Source: CAVONB01 sp963697205
Lineage (GTDB): Bacteria; Pseudomonadota; Alphaproteobacteria; Rhizobiales; Hyphomicrobiaceae
Reading direction: 5' to 3'
NCBI GenBank assembly: GCA_963697205.1
Contig: CAVONB010000014.1
Span: forward strand, 124,001-188,000
DNA length: 64,000 nucleotides
Of the stretch, positions 9,527 to 18,539 are shown in pieces (the first letter of the stretch is position 1; every line of letters begins with the position of its first letter). The notes under the pieces were generated by a model, which worked only from the letters and a program-made list of their open reading frames with translations, searched no databases and was not told the DNA's origin. Both the position numbers and the translations under genes were made by a program.

Positions 9527-11857
9527 CTACGCAGCCTTCCCCGACGACGCCTTCTGCAGCATCTGCCAGATCCGCTCCGCCGTCGCCGGCATCGGCACGT
9601 CCGTGATGCCGTAGACCGCCAGCGCATCGACCAGCGCATTGCCGACGGCGGGCATGGCCCCCACGCAGCCCGCCTCGCCCGCGCCTTTCACGCCGAGCGG
9701 GTTGGTCTTCGTGAACGTCGGGTGGCTCTCGATCTCCATGTGGCAGATGTGATGCGCACGCGGCATCGCATAGTCCATGAACGAGCCGGTCAGCAACTGG
9801 CCACTCTCCGCGTCAAAGCGGATGTCCTCCAGAAGCAGTTGCCCGATGCCCTGAACGACGCCGCCCTTGATCTGCCCTTTGAGCAGCAGCGGATTGATCA
9901 CCGTGCCGACATCGTCGACGACGGTGTAGCGCGTCAGCTCGACCGTACCGAGCGCCTCGTCGATCTCCAGTTCGCAGACATGGCAGCCGTTCGGGAAATT
10001 CTCCTTCGGGTTGTTGTAGACGGCCTGCCCGACCAGCCCCGGCTCCATGTCCTTGGGCAGCTTGGACGGTATGTAGGACGCCTTCGCGACCTCCTTCATG
10101 GTGATTGTCTGGTTGGTCTTGCGGCTCTTGAACACGCCCTCTTCGAGCTCGACGTCGTCGACCTCCAAAAGATGCGCGGCAATCTGCTTCGCCTTGTCGA
10201 TCACCTTCACCGCGGCCAGATGCACCGCCGAGCCGGCCAGCGCTGCCGAGCGCGATCCGCCCGTGCCTTCGCCGACCGACAGCACGTCGGTGTCTCCCTG
10301 GATGTAGTGCACGTCATTCGGATCGACACCGAGTCGGTCGCACAGCACCTGCGTGAAGGTCGTCTGGTGGCCCTGGCCGTGATGGATCGCGCCGGTCAGC
10401 AGCGTCACCGTCCCGCCGCGATCAAAGCGGATCTCGGCGCCTTCGATGCCGGCCGCCGCCGAGCGCTCGATCGAGAACGAAATCCCGATGCCGGCGAGCT
10501 TGCCGCGCGCCTTCGCCGCGGCCCGGCGCGCGGGAAAGCCCTTGTAGTCGGCCATTTCCAGCGCACGATTCATGGCGTTCGCGAAATCGCCGGAATCGTA
10601 GGTGAACACGAGCCCCGTCTTGTAAGGCATGGCCTCCGGCGGGATCATGTTGATACGCCTGAGCTCGGCCGGATCCATCTTCAGTTCGCGCGCCGCATTG
10701 TCGACCAGCCGCTCGATCGCGTAGGCCGCCTCGCCGCGCCCATTGCCGCGATAGGGCCGCTGCGGGTTCGTGTGCGTGAACACCGTGCGCACCTCGACGT
10801 CGATCGCCGGGAACACGTAGACCCCAGCCAGCGTGCCGATGTTGGCAACACCCGTGCTCTCCCCGCCCTGCTGGACGTAGGCGCCGACGGCAACGGTGCT
10901 CAGTCCGCGCAAGCCGAGAAACTTGCCGTCCTTCGCAACCGCCAGCTCCATGTCATAGATGTGATCGCGGCAGGTTGCATCGCCCAGAAAGCTCTCCGAG
11001 CGCGTCGCCGTCCACTTGACCGGACGCCCCGTCACCATCGTCGCAAGGATCGTGATCGCGCTCTCGTTGAACAGCGCCGACTTCATGCCGAAGCTGCCGC
11101 CGATGTCGGGCGCCACCATGCGGATCTTGCTCTCCGCCATGTTGATCATCTCCGACACCTGCTGGCGGTGTACGAACGCCCGCTGCAAGGTCGTGTAGAT
11201 CGTCAGCCGGTCAGAGGCGCTGTCCCAATGCGCGACCGTCGATCGCGGCTCCATCGTCGCCGCGGTGATGCGGTTGATGACGGCCTTGTAGCGCACGACA
11301 CGATCCGCCCCCGCGAACGCCGCATCGGTCTTCGCCTTGTCGCCGCCCGTCCACACGTAGCAGATGTTGTTCTCCGCCTCCGGCCACACGAGCGGCTGAC
11401 CGGGCGCCAGCGCCGTCTGCGTATCGATCACTGCGGGCAGCGGCTCGTAGTCGACGCCGATCAGCTCGACCGCATCCTGCGCCTGCGCCGCCGTCTCCGC
11501 GACGACAAACGCGACGGGATCGCCGATCCAGCGCACGATGCCGCGCGCCATCGCGGGATAGGGCGGCTTGTAGATCTCCCGGCCACCGGGCCGCTTGAGG
11601 GGCAGCTCCGAGCCCGGCATGTCGTTCCAGCCGAGCCGCCGCCAGTCCTCGTCCGTCAGCACCGCGATCACGCCGGGTGCCGCCGCAGCAGCAGCCGCAT
11701 CGATCGACTTGACGCGCGCGTGCGCATGCGCGGACCGCAGCACCGCGCCGTAGACCATACCCGGCAGATTGATGTCGTCGGTATAGCGCCCGCCGCCGCG
11801 CAGCAGGCGTGGATCCTCGGTCCGCGTGACGGCCTGGCCGATCGCAAATTCACCCAT
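9527..11857 (-). CDS. xanthine dehydrogenase-family molybdopterin-binding subunit
   Basis: Large (CoxL/XdhB-like) subunit of about 776 residues binding molybdopterin cytosine dinucleotide. It opens with IGQAVTRTEDPRLLRGGGRYTDDI, the standard domain start. DIGGSFGMK near residue 260 is the Mo-site Gly-Gly-x-Phe-Gly motif, PYRGNGRGEAAYAIERLVD occupies the active-site loop, and VKGAGEAG near the C-terminus carries the catalytic Glu. The loop is not the AYRCSFR of form I CO dehydrogenase, so this is an aldehyde/N-heterocycle hydroxylase type. No FAD or 2Fe-2S subunit gene is adjacent, which is unusual. Confidence 0.88.
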   Translation of the reverse strand: MGEFAIGQAVTRTEDPRLLRGGGRYTDDINLPGMVYGAVLRSAHAHARVKSIDAAAAAAAPGVIAVLTDEDWRRLGWNDMPGSELPLKRPGGREIYKPPYPAMARGIVRWIGDPVAFVVAETAAQAQDAVELIGVDYEPLPAVIDTQTALAPGQPLVWPEAENNICYVWTGGDKAKTDAAFAGADRVVRYKAVINRITAATMEPRSTVAHWDSASDRLTIYTTLQRAFVHRQQVSEMINMAESKIRMVAPDIGGSFGMKSALFNESAITILATMVTGRPVKWTATRSESFLGDATCRDHIYDMELAVAKDGKFLGLRGLSTVAVGAYVQQGGESTGVANIGTLAGVYVFPAIDVEVRTVFTHTNPQRPYRGNGRGEAAYAIERLVDNAARELKMDPAELRRINMIPPEAMPYKTGLVFTYDSGDFANAMNRALEMADYKGFPARRAAAKARGKLAGIGISFSIERSAAAGIEGAEIRFDRGGTVTLLTGAIHHGQGHQTTFTQVLCDRLGVDPNDVHYIQGDTDVLSVGEGTGGSRSAALAGSAVHLAAVKVIDKAKQIAAHLLEVDDVELEEGVFKSRKTNQTITMKEVAKASYIPSKLPKDMEPGLVGQAVYNNPKENFPNGCHVCELEIDEALGTVELTRYTVVDDVGTVINPLLLKGQIKGGVVQGIGQLLLEDIRFDAESGQLLTGSFMDYAMPRAHHICHMEIESHPTFTKTNPLGVKGAGEAGCVGAMPAVGNALVDALAVYGITDVPMPATAERIWQMLQKASSGKAA

Positions 11858-12172
11858 GGCGTTTCCTGATCCCTCATCGTCTGGTTTGATCCGATTGGTA
11901 GCAATGTGGCGGCGGCCCGGCAAACGGCATCGCGTCCGGCGCGCCCCTGCCGGCAGCGACAGCGCCATCGTCGCTCGGATGCCGCGTCGGAAACCACCGT
12001 GGGGACGAGCGCCAGACCCAGCTGATGCGCCCCAGCCGAAGGCCCCCACCAGCAGGCCCGCACAAAAGCCCACGCCCAGGAGGCCCCACCAGCGGCCCGT
12101 GCCTTGCGCCGCTCCGCCCCAACTGATATAGGCGGGGCCCTGGACGACGGCGGCAGCGCCGCTTCCCGGCCT

Positions 12173-12246
12173 TGGGGGATCGTCTAATGGTAGGACTGCA
12201 AACTCTGACTCTGCCTGTCTAGGTTCGAATCCTAGTCCCCCAGCCA
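12173..12246 (+). tRNA. tRNA-Gln (anticodon CUG)
   Basis: The 7-bp acceptor stem TGGGGGA/TCCCCCA has the U1-A72 pair typical of tRNA-Gln. The D-arm is GTCTAATGGTAGGAC, the anticodon loop CTCTGAC gives CTG, and the T-arm is CTAGG-TTCGAAT-CCTAG. The discriminator G is followed by an encoded CCA. One mismatch sits in the anticodon stem. An integrase cassette lies just downstream. Confidence 0.92.
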
Positions 12247-12455
12247 CAGACTAACTCTTTGTTATCGCTGCATGTTTTTTAATTTCCGCGAGCGGAAAGA
12301 TGCCGCGATTTCCGCGGCTTGGCGACATGCATTTTGGCAGTCCGCGCGTCCAGCGGCGTCTCTCGGTGACGTTCCTCGGCTCATCGCCGGTTTTATCTCT
12401 GAGGGCCCCTTTTGGGCCGGTCAGAACTCGCATCGTTTTCGGAGCTTTCGGGGTG

Positions 12456-14153
12456 CTACCGCGTCTCAAGACCGACGACTGTCCGCTGGAGCTGCCAGTC
12501 GTGCGGCAGGTCTTTGCACAGGGCGAGAAGGCCGGCGGGCGTCACCCCCTCTGCGGGCCGCCCGAGGACGAGGGCGCGGACGATGTCCGGCGCGAGATAG
12601 GTTAGCCGCATCTGCGCAGACAGGATGTCCCGCTTGACGCCGAGGCGCTGCGCCATCGCATCGATGGTCTCGTCGTGTCCCGACATCAGGGCATCACGGG
12701 TCGCGTGCGCATCGCGCAACAGGGCGATCATCTGTCCGTCGGGTTTCTCGGCCACGCCTCCCCCGACCACCAATCGGATCCCTTTCCCGGCACGGCGCAG
12801 CTTGGCGTTGATGGTCAACTCGATCGCGTCGGGCTGACGAGCCTCTGGAAGTTTGCCTTTGTCGCCCAGCAGAATGGTCGCGACCTCCGTCGGCTTGAGC
12901 ACCGCAACAACCCTCTCGTCGTCCACCGTGATGGTCTCGACGACTGGGCGGACCAGTTCCCGGAGCTTGATCGGCGGTATGCTCGCCCGGCCATCCACGA
13001 GTTGGCTCGCCTTCGCCATGGCCGACCGAACGGCCGAAGCATCGAGGTCGAAGTGTGACAGCGCTTCACCGATATCACGTTCAGACGTGAAGAATGCGCG
13101 AAGCCGGTCGAGAACCAGAAGCTCGATATCGCCCGCGGGGATGCGCCAGCCCTTGGCATGGTCGGACCGCGTGCCGGATATGAGTTGCGCCGAGACGTAA
13201 TACCGGTAGCGGCGTCCCTTCTTTACCGCATGCGTCGGCGTCATGCGCTGTCCGTCGCCGTCCACGATCAATCCGGCGAGCAGGCTCGGCGCCTCCGCGG
13301 TCTCGCCGAGCGTTCGGGCCTGCCGGTTGCCGGCCAGCTTCACTTGGACGCGCTGCCAAAGTTCAGCATCAATGATCGCGTCGTGCTGGCCGGGGTAGAT
13401 CTTTCCCAGGTGCCCGATCTCGCCGCGGTAGATCGGATTCTGTAGCAAGGTATAGAGTGCGCCGCGTGAAAATCGGTTGCCACCCGCCAGGACGCCACCC
13501 GCCCCCTCGCGGCGCTTGCTGACGACGCCGAGCCGGTCGAGTTCGTGGCCGAGAAGCCGGACCGATCCGAGTTCCGCATAGCGGTGGAAGATCATGCGTA
13601 CCGTCTCGGCTTCGGCGTCATTGACGATCAGCTTGCGCTCGCGGACGTCGTAGCCGAGCGGGACGTTGCCGCCCATCCACATGCCCTTGGCCTTCGACGC
13701 CGCGATCTTGTCGCGGATGCGCTCGCCCGCAATCTCGCGTTCGAACTGGGCGAACGAGAGCAGCATGTTGAGCGTCAGTCGGCCCATTGAGGTCGTGGTG
13801 TTGAACTGCTGCGTCACCGAGACGAACGAGGCGCCGTGCGCATCGAATACGTCGACGATCTTGGCGAAATCGGCCAGCGACCGTGTTAGCCGGTCGACCT
13901 TGTAGACCACGACGATCTGCACCTTGCCAGCCTTGATGTCGGCGAGCAACCGCAGCAGGGCCGGTCGCTCCATGGTACCGCCGGACAGGCCGCCGTCGTC
14001 ATAGAGATCTGGAAGGGGCACCCAGCCGGCATGCTTCTGGCTGAGGATGTAGGCAGCACAGGCCTCGCGCTGCGCATCGAGCGAGTTGAATTCCTTTTCA
14101 AGCCCCTCGTCGGAGGACTTGCGGGTGTAGATGGCGCAGTTCAGCCGCTTCAT
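12456..14153 (-). CDS. large serine recombinase (resolvase/invertase superfamily)
   Basis: Site-specific DNA recombinase of 565 residues. The catalytic domain begins MKRLNCAIYTRKSSDEG (nucleophilic Ser in RKSS) and continues VYKVDRLTRSLADF and SFAQFEREIAGERIRDK. It is followed by the recombinase domain (RFSRGALYTLLQNPIYRGEI). The zinc-ribbon region has lost its cysteines (LIVDGDGQRMTP in place of CxxC). ATG 14153 overlaps the stop of the preceding gene as ATGA, so translation is coupled. Last gene of a four-gene unit seen as mobile or prophage-derived in alphaproteobacteria. Confidence 0.9.
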   Translation of the reverse strand: MKRLNCAIYTRKSSDEGLEKEFNSLDAQREACAAYILSQKHAGWVPLPDLYDDGGLSGGTMERPALLRLLADIKAGKVQIVVVYKVDRLTRSLADFAKIVDVFDAHGASFVSVTQQFNTTTSMGRLTLNMLLSFAQFEREIAGERIRDKIAASKAKGMWMGGNVPLGYDVRERKLIVNDAEAETVRMIFHRYAELGSVRLLGHELDRLGVVSKRREGAGGVLAGGNRFSRGALYTLLQNPIYRGEIGHLGKIYPGQHDAIIDAELWQRVQVKLAGNRQARTLGETAEAPSLLAGLIVDGDGQRMTPTHAVKKGRRYRYYVSAQLISGTRSDHAKGWRIPAGDIELLVLDRLRAFFTSERDIGEALSHFDLDASAVRSAMAKASQLVDGRASIPPIKLRELVRPVVETITVDDERVVAVLKPTEVATILLGDKGKLPEARQPDAIELTINAKLRRAGKGIRLVVGGGVAEKPDGQMIALLRDAHATRDALMSGHDETIDAMAQRLGVKRDILSAQMRLTYLAPDIVRALVLGRPAEGVTPAGLLALCKDLPHDWQLQRTVVGLETR

Positions 14154-14347
14154 GGCAGGTGCCCCTCCAGAATGTCCAGGCGCCTCCGGATTGGGCCCAT
14201 CGCTGTCGAAAGGCACTTAAGTCGACGGCGCCCGTCATCGAGGGTCTCGACGCACTGGCCAGCACAGGCAATCAGAGCCACGTCCTCGAACAGGCCGGTC
14301 AGATCAGCGAACTCCCGTCGCGCGGCGTCTAGATCGAAGTCAGCCAT
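14150..14347 (-). CDS. small conserved protein of the recombinase cassette
   Basis: 65 residues, acidic N-terminus (MADFDLDAARREF), helical, with a Cys pair around CAGQC; no domain recognised. It overlaps the DUF2924 gene by eight bases and the recombinase by four, so it sits in a tightly coupled operon. Its place in front of the recombinase suggests an accessory role in recombination or regulation, which is inference only. Confidence 0.65.
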   Translation of the reverse strand: MADFDLDAARREFADLTGLFEDVALIACAGQCVETLDDGRRRLKCLSTAMGPIRRRLDILEGHLP

Positions 14348-14798
14348 CGCCTGCCCCCTTCTTCGAGGTCAGGCCGAAGAACCGCGGACCGGACCAATGC
14401 GCGCCGGTGATTTCGCGGGCGACGACAGAGAGCGACCGGTAGCGCGCGCCGCGCCACTCCACGCCGTCCGCGTGGACGAGGACAGTGTGGGTGTTGCCGT
14501 TCCATTCACGCACGAGCCGCGTCCCCGGCTTCACGGTGCTGCGAGGCGCCGTCCTCCGGTGCTCGGGCGAAGATGCGTCAGGCTCAGTGCCGGTCAACTT
14601 GCGCAGAATCGACTTGGACAGGCCACCGAACGCCCTCTCCTGGATCTTGTAGGTGATGCCGCGCATCAGGAGTTCGCGCGAAAGGCTCTTTGGCGGCTGC
14701 ATGTGATGCAGCCGCCGCCACTCGCCTCGCAGTTCGAAGTTGCTGAGGGCTTCTAGCCGCACCAACTCGGCCGCGATGTCGATCGAGGCTCGCGTCAT
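14340..14798 (-). CDS. DUF2924 domain protein
   Basis: 152 residues. The N-terminal helical part (LSRELLMRGITYKIQERAFGGL) and the C-terminal part (PGTRLVREWNGNTHTVLVHADGVEWRG and ITGAHWSGPRFFGL) are characteristic of DUF2924. Family members occur next to serine recombinases and DUF3489 genes, and no biochemical function is established. It starts two bases after the DUF3489 stop, in the same operon. Confidence 0.88.
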   Translation of the reverse strand: MTRASIDIAAELVRLEALSNFELRGEWRRLHHMQPPKSLSRELLMRGITYKIQERAFGGLSKSILRKLTGTEPDASSPEHRRTAPRSTVKPGTRLVREWNGNTHTVLVHADGVEWRGARYRSLSVVAREITGAHWSGPRFFGLTSKKGAGDG

Positions 14799-14800
14799 TG

Positions 14801-15166
14801 TCAGCGACCGCGCTTGGTATCGATGCGGTATCGACGCAGCTCACCCTCGGCCTTCGACGAGGTGAGCTTGAAGCCGAGCTTCTTCTTGACGGTGCCTGCC
14901 AAGAACCCGCGCACGCTGTGCTGTTGCCAGCCAGAAACCTCCATCATCTCCGAAATGGTGGCGCCGTTGCGCTGGCTCAGCAGTGTGAGAATGCGATCGT
15001 GCTTCGTGACCCGCGCGGCATGGATGTCGTGGCTGGGATCGGTCTTGCTCGGTGCGGTGTGCGCCCAGGACCGCCTAGCGGCCGCTTTCGGCTTGTCGCC
15101 CTTGGCAGAAGTGGCGGGTTTGCTCCGCTTGGCCGGAGTCGTGCTGCGCGCTTCGATCGTCGACAT
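14801..15166 (-). CDS. DUF3489 domain protein
   Basis: 121 residues. The N-terminus is a basic Lys/Ala-rich tail. The C-terminal half is a winged-helix-like DUF3489 domain (KHDRILTLLSQRNGATISEMMEVSGWQQHSVRGFLAGTVKKKLG), probably DNA binding. First gene of the recombinase operon, so a candidate regulator or accessory DNA-binding factor of the cassette. Confidence 0.88.
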   Translation of the reverse strand: MSTIEARSTTPAKRSKPATSAKGDKPKAAARRSWAHTAPSKTDPSHDIHAARVTKHDRILTLLSQRNGATISEMMEVSGWQQHSVRGFLAGTVKKKLGFKLTSSKAEGELRRYRIDTKRGR

Positions 15167-15513
15167 GCTAGGCTCCGTGGGCTAAAGGACGCGCCCCTAT
15201 CGGCGCTCCCACCACCCAAAGCCCCGCGTTCCGCGAGGCGAGCCCGGCATTCTCCGGTCGAGGCATAAGGGCGCCCACCGTCACCGTCACCGTCACCGTC
15301 ACCGTCACCAATGCGTGCTTGCACCACGAAGTCCACTCAATTCAGGCTTGGCGGTCCACAGATCTAGTCAAGAGGCAAAGAGCCTCAATCGACGAGGAAT
15401 CCCACTAGCGGCCATTGGCACCACTGCATTCGGCGACGCAAAAAGCGCCGCCGAGCGTGTCCGCTCTCAGGGGGATCGCGTCAGCGATCAGATATTGATC
15501 TTCTCGGCGATCT
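15167..15513. other. upstream region of the recombinase operon
   Basis: No gene recognised. It holds the CACCGT hexamer array at 15276-15309 and should contain the promoter of the leftward recombinase operon and the right boundary of the cassette. No direct repeat of the tRNA-Gln 3' end was found here. Confidence 0.5.
15276..15309. repeat. CACCGT hexanucleotide tandem repeat
   Basis: Five perfect CACCGT units plus CACC, 110 bases upstream of the DUF3489 start. Such arrays vary in copy number by slippage and may alter promoter spacing. Too short and spacer-free to be a CRISPR. Confidence 0.9.
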
Positions 15514-16593
15514 CTATGGCGTCATCGACCTCGATGCCGAGGGAATTGGAGCCTGGCCACCGCTCTCGAGTGCGACATCCAGAAGCAACGCCATTGTGTC
15601 CTGCCCAACGTACCTGCGCTGGTTTTCGAGGTCGTCGATGAGACCGAGCAGGCGGCGCGTCACGGGTACTGCGACGCCGTGAGCCTCGGCGAGCTCGATC
15701 ATCGGTGCGAACTGCGGCACGATCTCCGTCCGGCGCTTGTGCAGCACGATGCTCTGCCAGGGACCGCTATGCTGTTTGGTCGAGGTCTTGAGAACATCCA
15801 GCACCGAGTCAATGCAGCGCTGATGATCATGGGGATCATCCGAGAGGAACAGGTTCGGTGCAAACCAATCGGCGTCCTCGGCGGGATGACCACTGGCACG
15901 GGCTACGCGGACGACCTCTCGCATCAGCGTCACCAGGATCGGGCGCAGCCTCTCGCACCTGAGGAAATTCGCAGTTAGACCGTCGTCCATGGCCACGGCC
16001 GACAACATCGCGCCGTACGCCATCTTGGTCCATATCACGCTCAGGATGTCGTCACTGTCGTGAACGGTCGGCTCGAAATCCTGCAGCACGTCGTTTACGC
16101 CCGCGAGGTCCGGGCTCGCGCCGCTTCCTACGCGCCCAATCGTCATCCGGGCGCGCGATCCATAGATAACATGGCCGGGCCCGACCACGTCGGCAGGAAG
16201 GAAGAACGAAGCGGCCACCGTCCTAGCCGCGCCGGCGGCCTTCGCGACATCGAGTGCTGCGAGCCCATTCTGGCAGGACACGATGATGCCGTCGTCTGCC
16301 AAGTGCTGTAAAGCAACAGGCAGAGCCGCCGGCATGTCGAAGAGCCGGATGGCGAAAAGGATGAGACCGACGCGACCGCTGATCTGATCGGGACGTCCGG
16401 CTGCAGCCCCGACGCTCAACTGCGTCACAGGTCCGTCGATTTTCAGCTGACCGATCCTGATCCGCTCCAGATGAGGCTCATAGATATCGATAAAGACGAC
16501 GTGGCGGCCGGCTTTGACGAGGTGGGCTCCGATGGTCGAGCCGATCGCACCCGAGCCCCAGACCAGCGTTGTCTCCCCGCTGACTTCAATCAT
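15514..16593 (-). CDS. ketopantoate reductase-family (ApbA/PanE) dehydrogenase
   Basis: NAD(P)-dependent 2-ketoacid reductase fold. The Rossmann motif is TLVWGSGAIGSTIGAHL (GxGxxGS, near residue 12), with SCQNGL near 108 and IWTKMAYGAMLSAV (the Lys and Asn/Ala helix of the family) near 200. About 359 residues from ATG 16593, longer than E. coli PanE (303), with an ending (SGGQAPIPSASRSMTP) that does not look like the family and may be altered. Context is accessory and no pan genes are near, so the substrate is uncertain. Confidence 0.78.
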   Translation of the reverse strand: MIEVSGETTLVWGSGAIGSTIGAHLVKAGRHVVFIDIYEPHLERIRIGQLKIDGPVTQLSVGAAAGRPDQISGRVGLILFAIRLFDMPAALPVALQHLADDGIIVSCQNGLAALDVAKAAGAARTVAASFFLPADVVGPGHVIYGSRARMTIGRVGSGASPDLAGVNDVLQDFEPTVHDSDDILSVIWTKMAYGAMLSAVAMDDGLTANFLRCERLRPILVTLMREVVRVARASGHPAEDADWFAPNLFLSDDPHDHQRCIDSVLDVLKTSTKQHSGPWQSIVLHKRRTEIVPQFAPMIELAEAHGVAVPVTRRLLGLIDDLENQRRYVGQDTMALLLDVALESGGQAPIPSASRSMTP

Positions 16594-16637
16594 CCGTTTA
16601 TTCTCCGTCGTAGCATCCTGTGGCCGCACGCTTGCCG

Positions 16638-16781
16638 TTGTGTGTCGATCCCCGCGACGTTACGGGGAGCGGCTGCCGCAACATGCGTAAAAGTGGCCAG
16701 CGAGATGTCGAAGTGGTTGTTGGAGTGCGGGCCCCATGTAAGTCCATGATCGCGGCACGTCTGGGCAACGCCCACCGATCC
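16638..16781 (-). pseudogene. glucarate dehydratase fragment
   Basis: 48 residues reading GSVGVAQTCRDHGLTWGPHS, NNHFDISLATFTHVAAAAP and then IDT match the GudD segment around its active-site His (GLTWGSHSNNHFDISL in the E. coli enzyme). The upstream side reaches a stop at 16793. After IDT the similarity ends abruptly where the expected HWIW should follow. The rest of the roughly 440-residue enolase-superfamily enzyme is absent, so this is a remnant. Confidence 0.75.
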
Positions 16782-17221
16782 CTTCGTCGTTTAGAATTGC
16801 GGCGGCTATCCTACCACCGCGACGGTGGAGAAATCCCGGGTCGCAACTGGAGGCATCTTGGCAGCGCCAACGATCGATCCCAGAAGCTGCCGTCGACCAA
16901 CCCAATCTCAACGAGCACGGCTCTATTGCCGAGCATGTCCGCAGTCAGGGGGAACGCGTCGGCGCGAGCCTTGCGGACGCGCTCCGTCTGCAACCATGCT
17001 CCATGGCCGGTTTCGGATCGATCCTGCCAAGACGCAAGTCACTCGCGTCGATCGTGACCCGCTCCGGACTCAGTGCCCGCGTTCAACACTCGCGTTGTAA
17101 ATTTGCAGGACATGCGGCCGGGGTCGCTGTGCACTGCAATAGACGCGCCTCGACAGACCTCCGCATTCGATGGCAGCTTGTCACCTCAGACCGCTTCCGT
17201 TCTCATTTTCGAGGTGGGCCA
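16782..17221. other. intergenic region between gudD remnant and IS1111-group element
   Basis: No gene supported. Short open frames exist on both strands but none resembles a known protein. It probably contains decayed flanks of the gudD locus. Confidence 0.4.
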
Positions 17222-17236
17222 TGTGTGGACCGCTCC

Positions 17237-17498
17237 GGGCTGTCAAGGGTTTGTCGCTCGTAGCGCAGGGTGGTCGGTGCAGCCATGTCCGGCCTTTGAG
17301 CGCGGCTCGGACGGCCGCTGGCCATAATGCCTTCCGCGGATCGGGTTCCGGTCAATACCGCGCACTCGACAGTGCGATGGCCCATGTGGAGTGTCCCGAT
17401 CACGGGTTCGACCCGTTCTGCATTACGTGCTGTCTGCCCTCTCCAACCTTTCCGTCACGCCAGCTGCGGCGCGATCTCGTTCAACTCATTGCGGAGCC
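17237..17498 (-). ncRNA. candidate bridge/seek RNA of IS1111-group copy A
   Basis: Noncoding part downstream of the transposase. Hairpin 1 is CGCACT-CGAC-AGTGCG (17361-17376) and hairpin 2 is CGGGT-TCG-ACCCG (17403-17415). Bases beside hairpin 1 match the insertion site: CAATACC at 17353-17359 equals the right junction 18624-18630, and TGGCCCA at 17378-17384 is the reverse complement of TGGGCCA at 17215-17221. Copy B has the same two hairpins at equal spacing with compensatory changes. This is the layout of target guides in IS110-family bridge RNA; RNA ends and expression are not shown. Confidence 0.65.
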
Positions 17499-18539
17499 CT
17501 ACTTCGCCAACGCGGCAGGCTCGCGATAATGCTCTCCAGTCGCCATCAGAGCCCAGGCCATGCGCGCCAGCTTGTTGGCGAGCGCGATGGTCGCGACCTT
17601 GGTCGGCCGGCGTTCGAGGAGCTTCGCGAGCCAGGGCCGGTTTTTCAGGCTGTGCAGTTTCGCATAGCGCACGACGGCAAGGGCGCCGGCGCAGAACAGC
17701 GAGCGCAGATAGCGATCGCCCGCCTTAGTAATGCTGCCGAGCCGCTCCTTGCCGCCGCTCGAGTTCTGCTTCGGCACGAGGCCGACCCATGCTGAGAAAT
17801 CACGGCCGGACTTGAACGCCTTGGGATCGGCGACGCTTGCGACGAGCGCTGTCGCGAGCACAGGTCCGACGCCGGGAATCGTATCCAGCCGCTTGCTCAT
17901 CTCGTTCGTGCGATGCAGGCCGATCAATCGGCGATCGAGGATGGCGATCTGCTGTTTGATGGCGTCGAGCTGGATCGACAGCGCCGTGAGGCACGTGCGT
18001 ACGAGTTCGGGGATGCGGTCATCCTTGTGGTCGTCGATCACTGCGACAAGCTCTTCGACGCCATTGCGCCCCTGCGGTGCGACGATGCCGAACTCGGCGA
18101 GATGCGCGCGCAGCGCGTTGATCACTGCCGTCATCTGTCGGATGTAGAGATGCCGGGTGCGGTGCAGGACCATAGCGGCCTGCTGCTCAGGCTGCTTGAT
18201 CGGCACGAAGCGCATGCTCGGCCGCTGGACCGCTTCGCAGATCGCCTCGGCGTCGGCGGCGTCGTTCTTCTGCCGCTTCACGAACGGCTTCACGTAGGCC
18301 GGCGGCATCAGCCTGACGTTATGGCCAAGCGCCGTCAGCTCACGCGCCCAGTGGTGTGAGGACGCGCAGGCCTCGATGCCGATCGTGCACGGCGCCAGCT
18401 TGGAGAAGAACGGGATCACCCGCCCTCGCTTCAACTGCTGGCGGACGACAACCTGGCCGGCGGCATCGATGCCGTGCACCTGGAAGACCGATTTCGCGAT
18501 ATCGAGGCCGATGGTCGTGATCGTGCTGCGCGCCTTCAT
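17499..18539 (-). CDS. IS110-family (IS1111 group) transposase
   Basis: 346 residues. The N-terminal DEDD RuvC-like domain shows GLDIAKSVFQVHG, IGIEACASSHHW and KNDAADAEAI. The C-terminal Tnp_20 domain shows IPGVGPVLATALVASV, FSAWVGLVPKQNSSGGKERLG (catalytic Ser region) and TKAGDRYLRSL. Intact and probably active. It recombines DNA with a guide RNA made from the element's noncoding end. Confidence 0.95.
   Translation of the reverse strand: MKARSTITTIGLDIAKSVFQVHGIDAAGQVVVRQQLKRGRVIPFFSKLAPCTIGIEACASSHHWARELTALGHNVRLMPPAYVKPFVKRQKNDAADAEAICEAVQRPSMRFVPIKQPEQQAAMVLHRTRHLYIRQMTAVINALRAHLAEFGIVAPQGRNGVEELVAVIDDHKDDRIPELVRTCLTALSIQLDAIKQQIAILDRRLIGLHRTNEMSKRLDTIPGVGPVLATALVASVADPKAFKSGRDFSAWVGLVPKQNSSGGKERLGSITKAGDRYLRSLFCAGALAVVRYAKLHSLKNRPWLAKLLERRPTKVATIALANKLARMAWALMATGEHYREPAALAK

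Noticed and set aside
9722..11869. 715-residue open frame on the plus strand
   Set aside because: Antisense to the molybdopterin hydroxylase, which has all expected motifs.
15276..15309. CRISPR array
   Set aside because: Six-base units without spacers; a simple tandem repeat. No other CRISPR-like array or cas gene is present.
12224..15513. Integrative element using the tRNA-Gln 3' end as attB
   Set aside because: I could not find a second copy of the tRNA 3' end at the far side, and serine recombinases seldom use tRNA ends.
16811..16993. Minus-strand frame as a second gudD piece
   Set aside because: No similarity to glucarate dehydratase; composition is that of a chance frame.
17403..17415. 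T-arm-like GGGTTCGACCC as part of a tRNA
   Set aside because: No acceptor stem or anticodon arm around it; it is hairpin 2 of the IS1111-group noncoding RNA.
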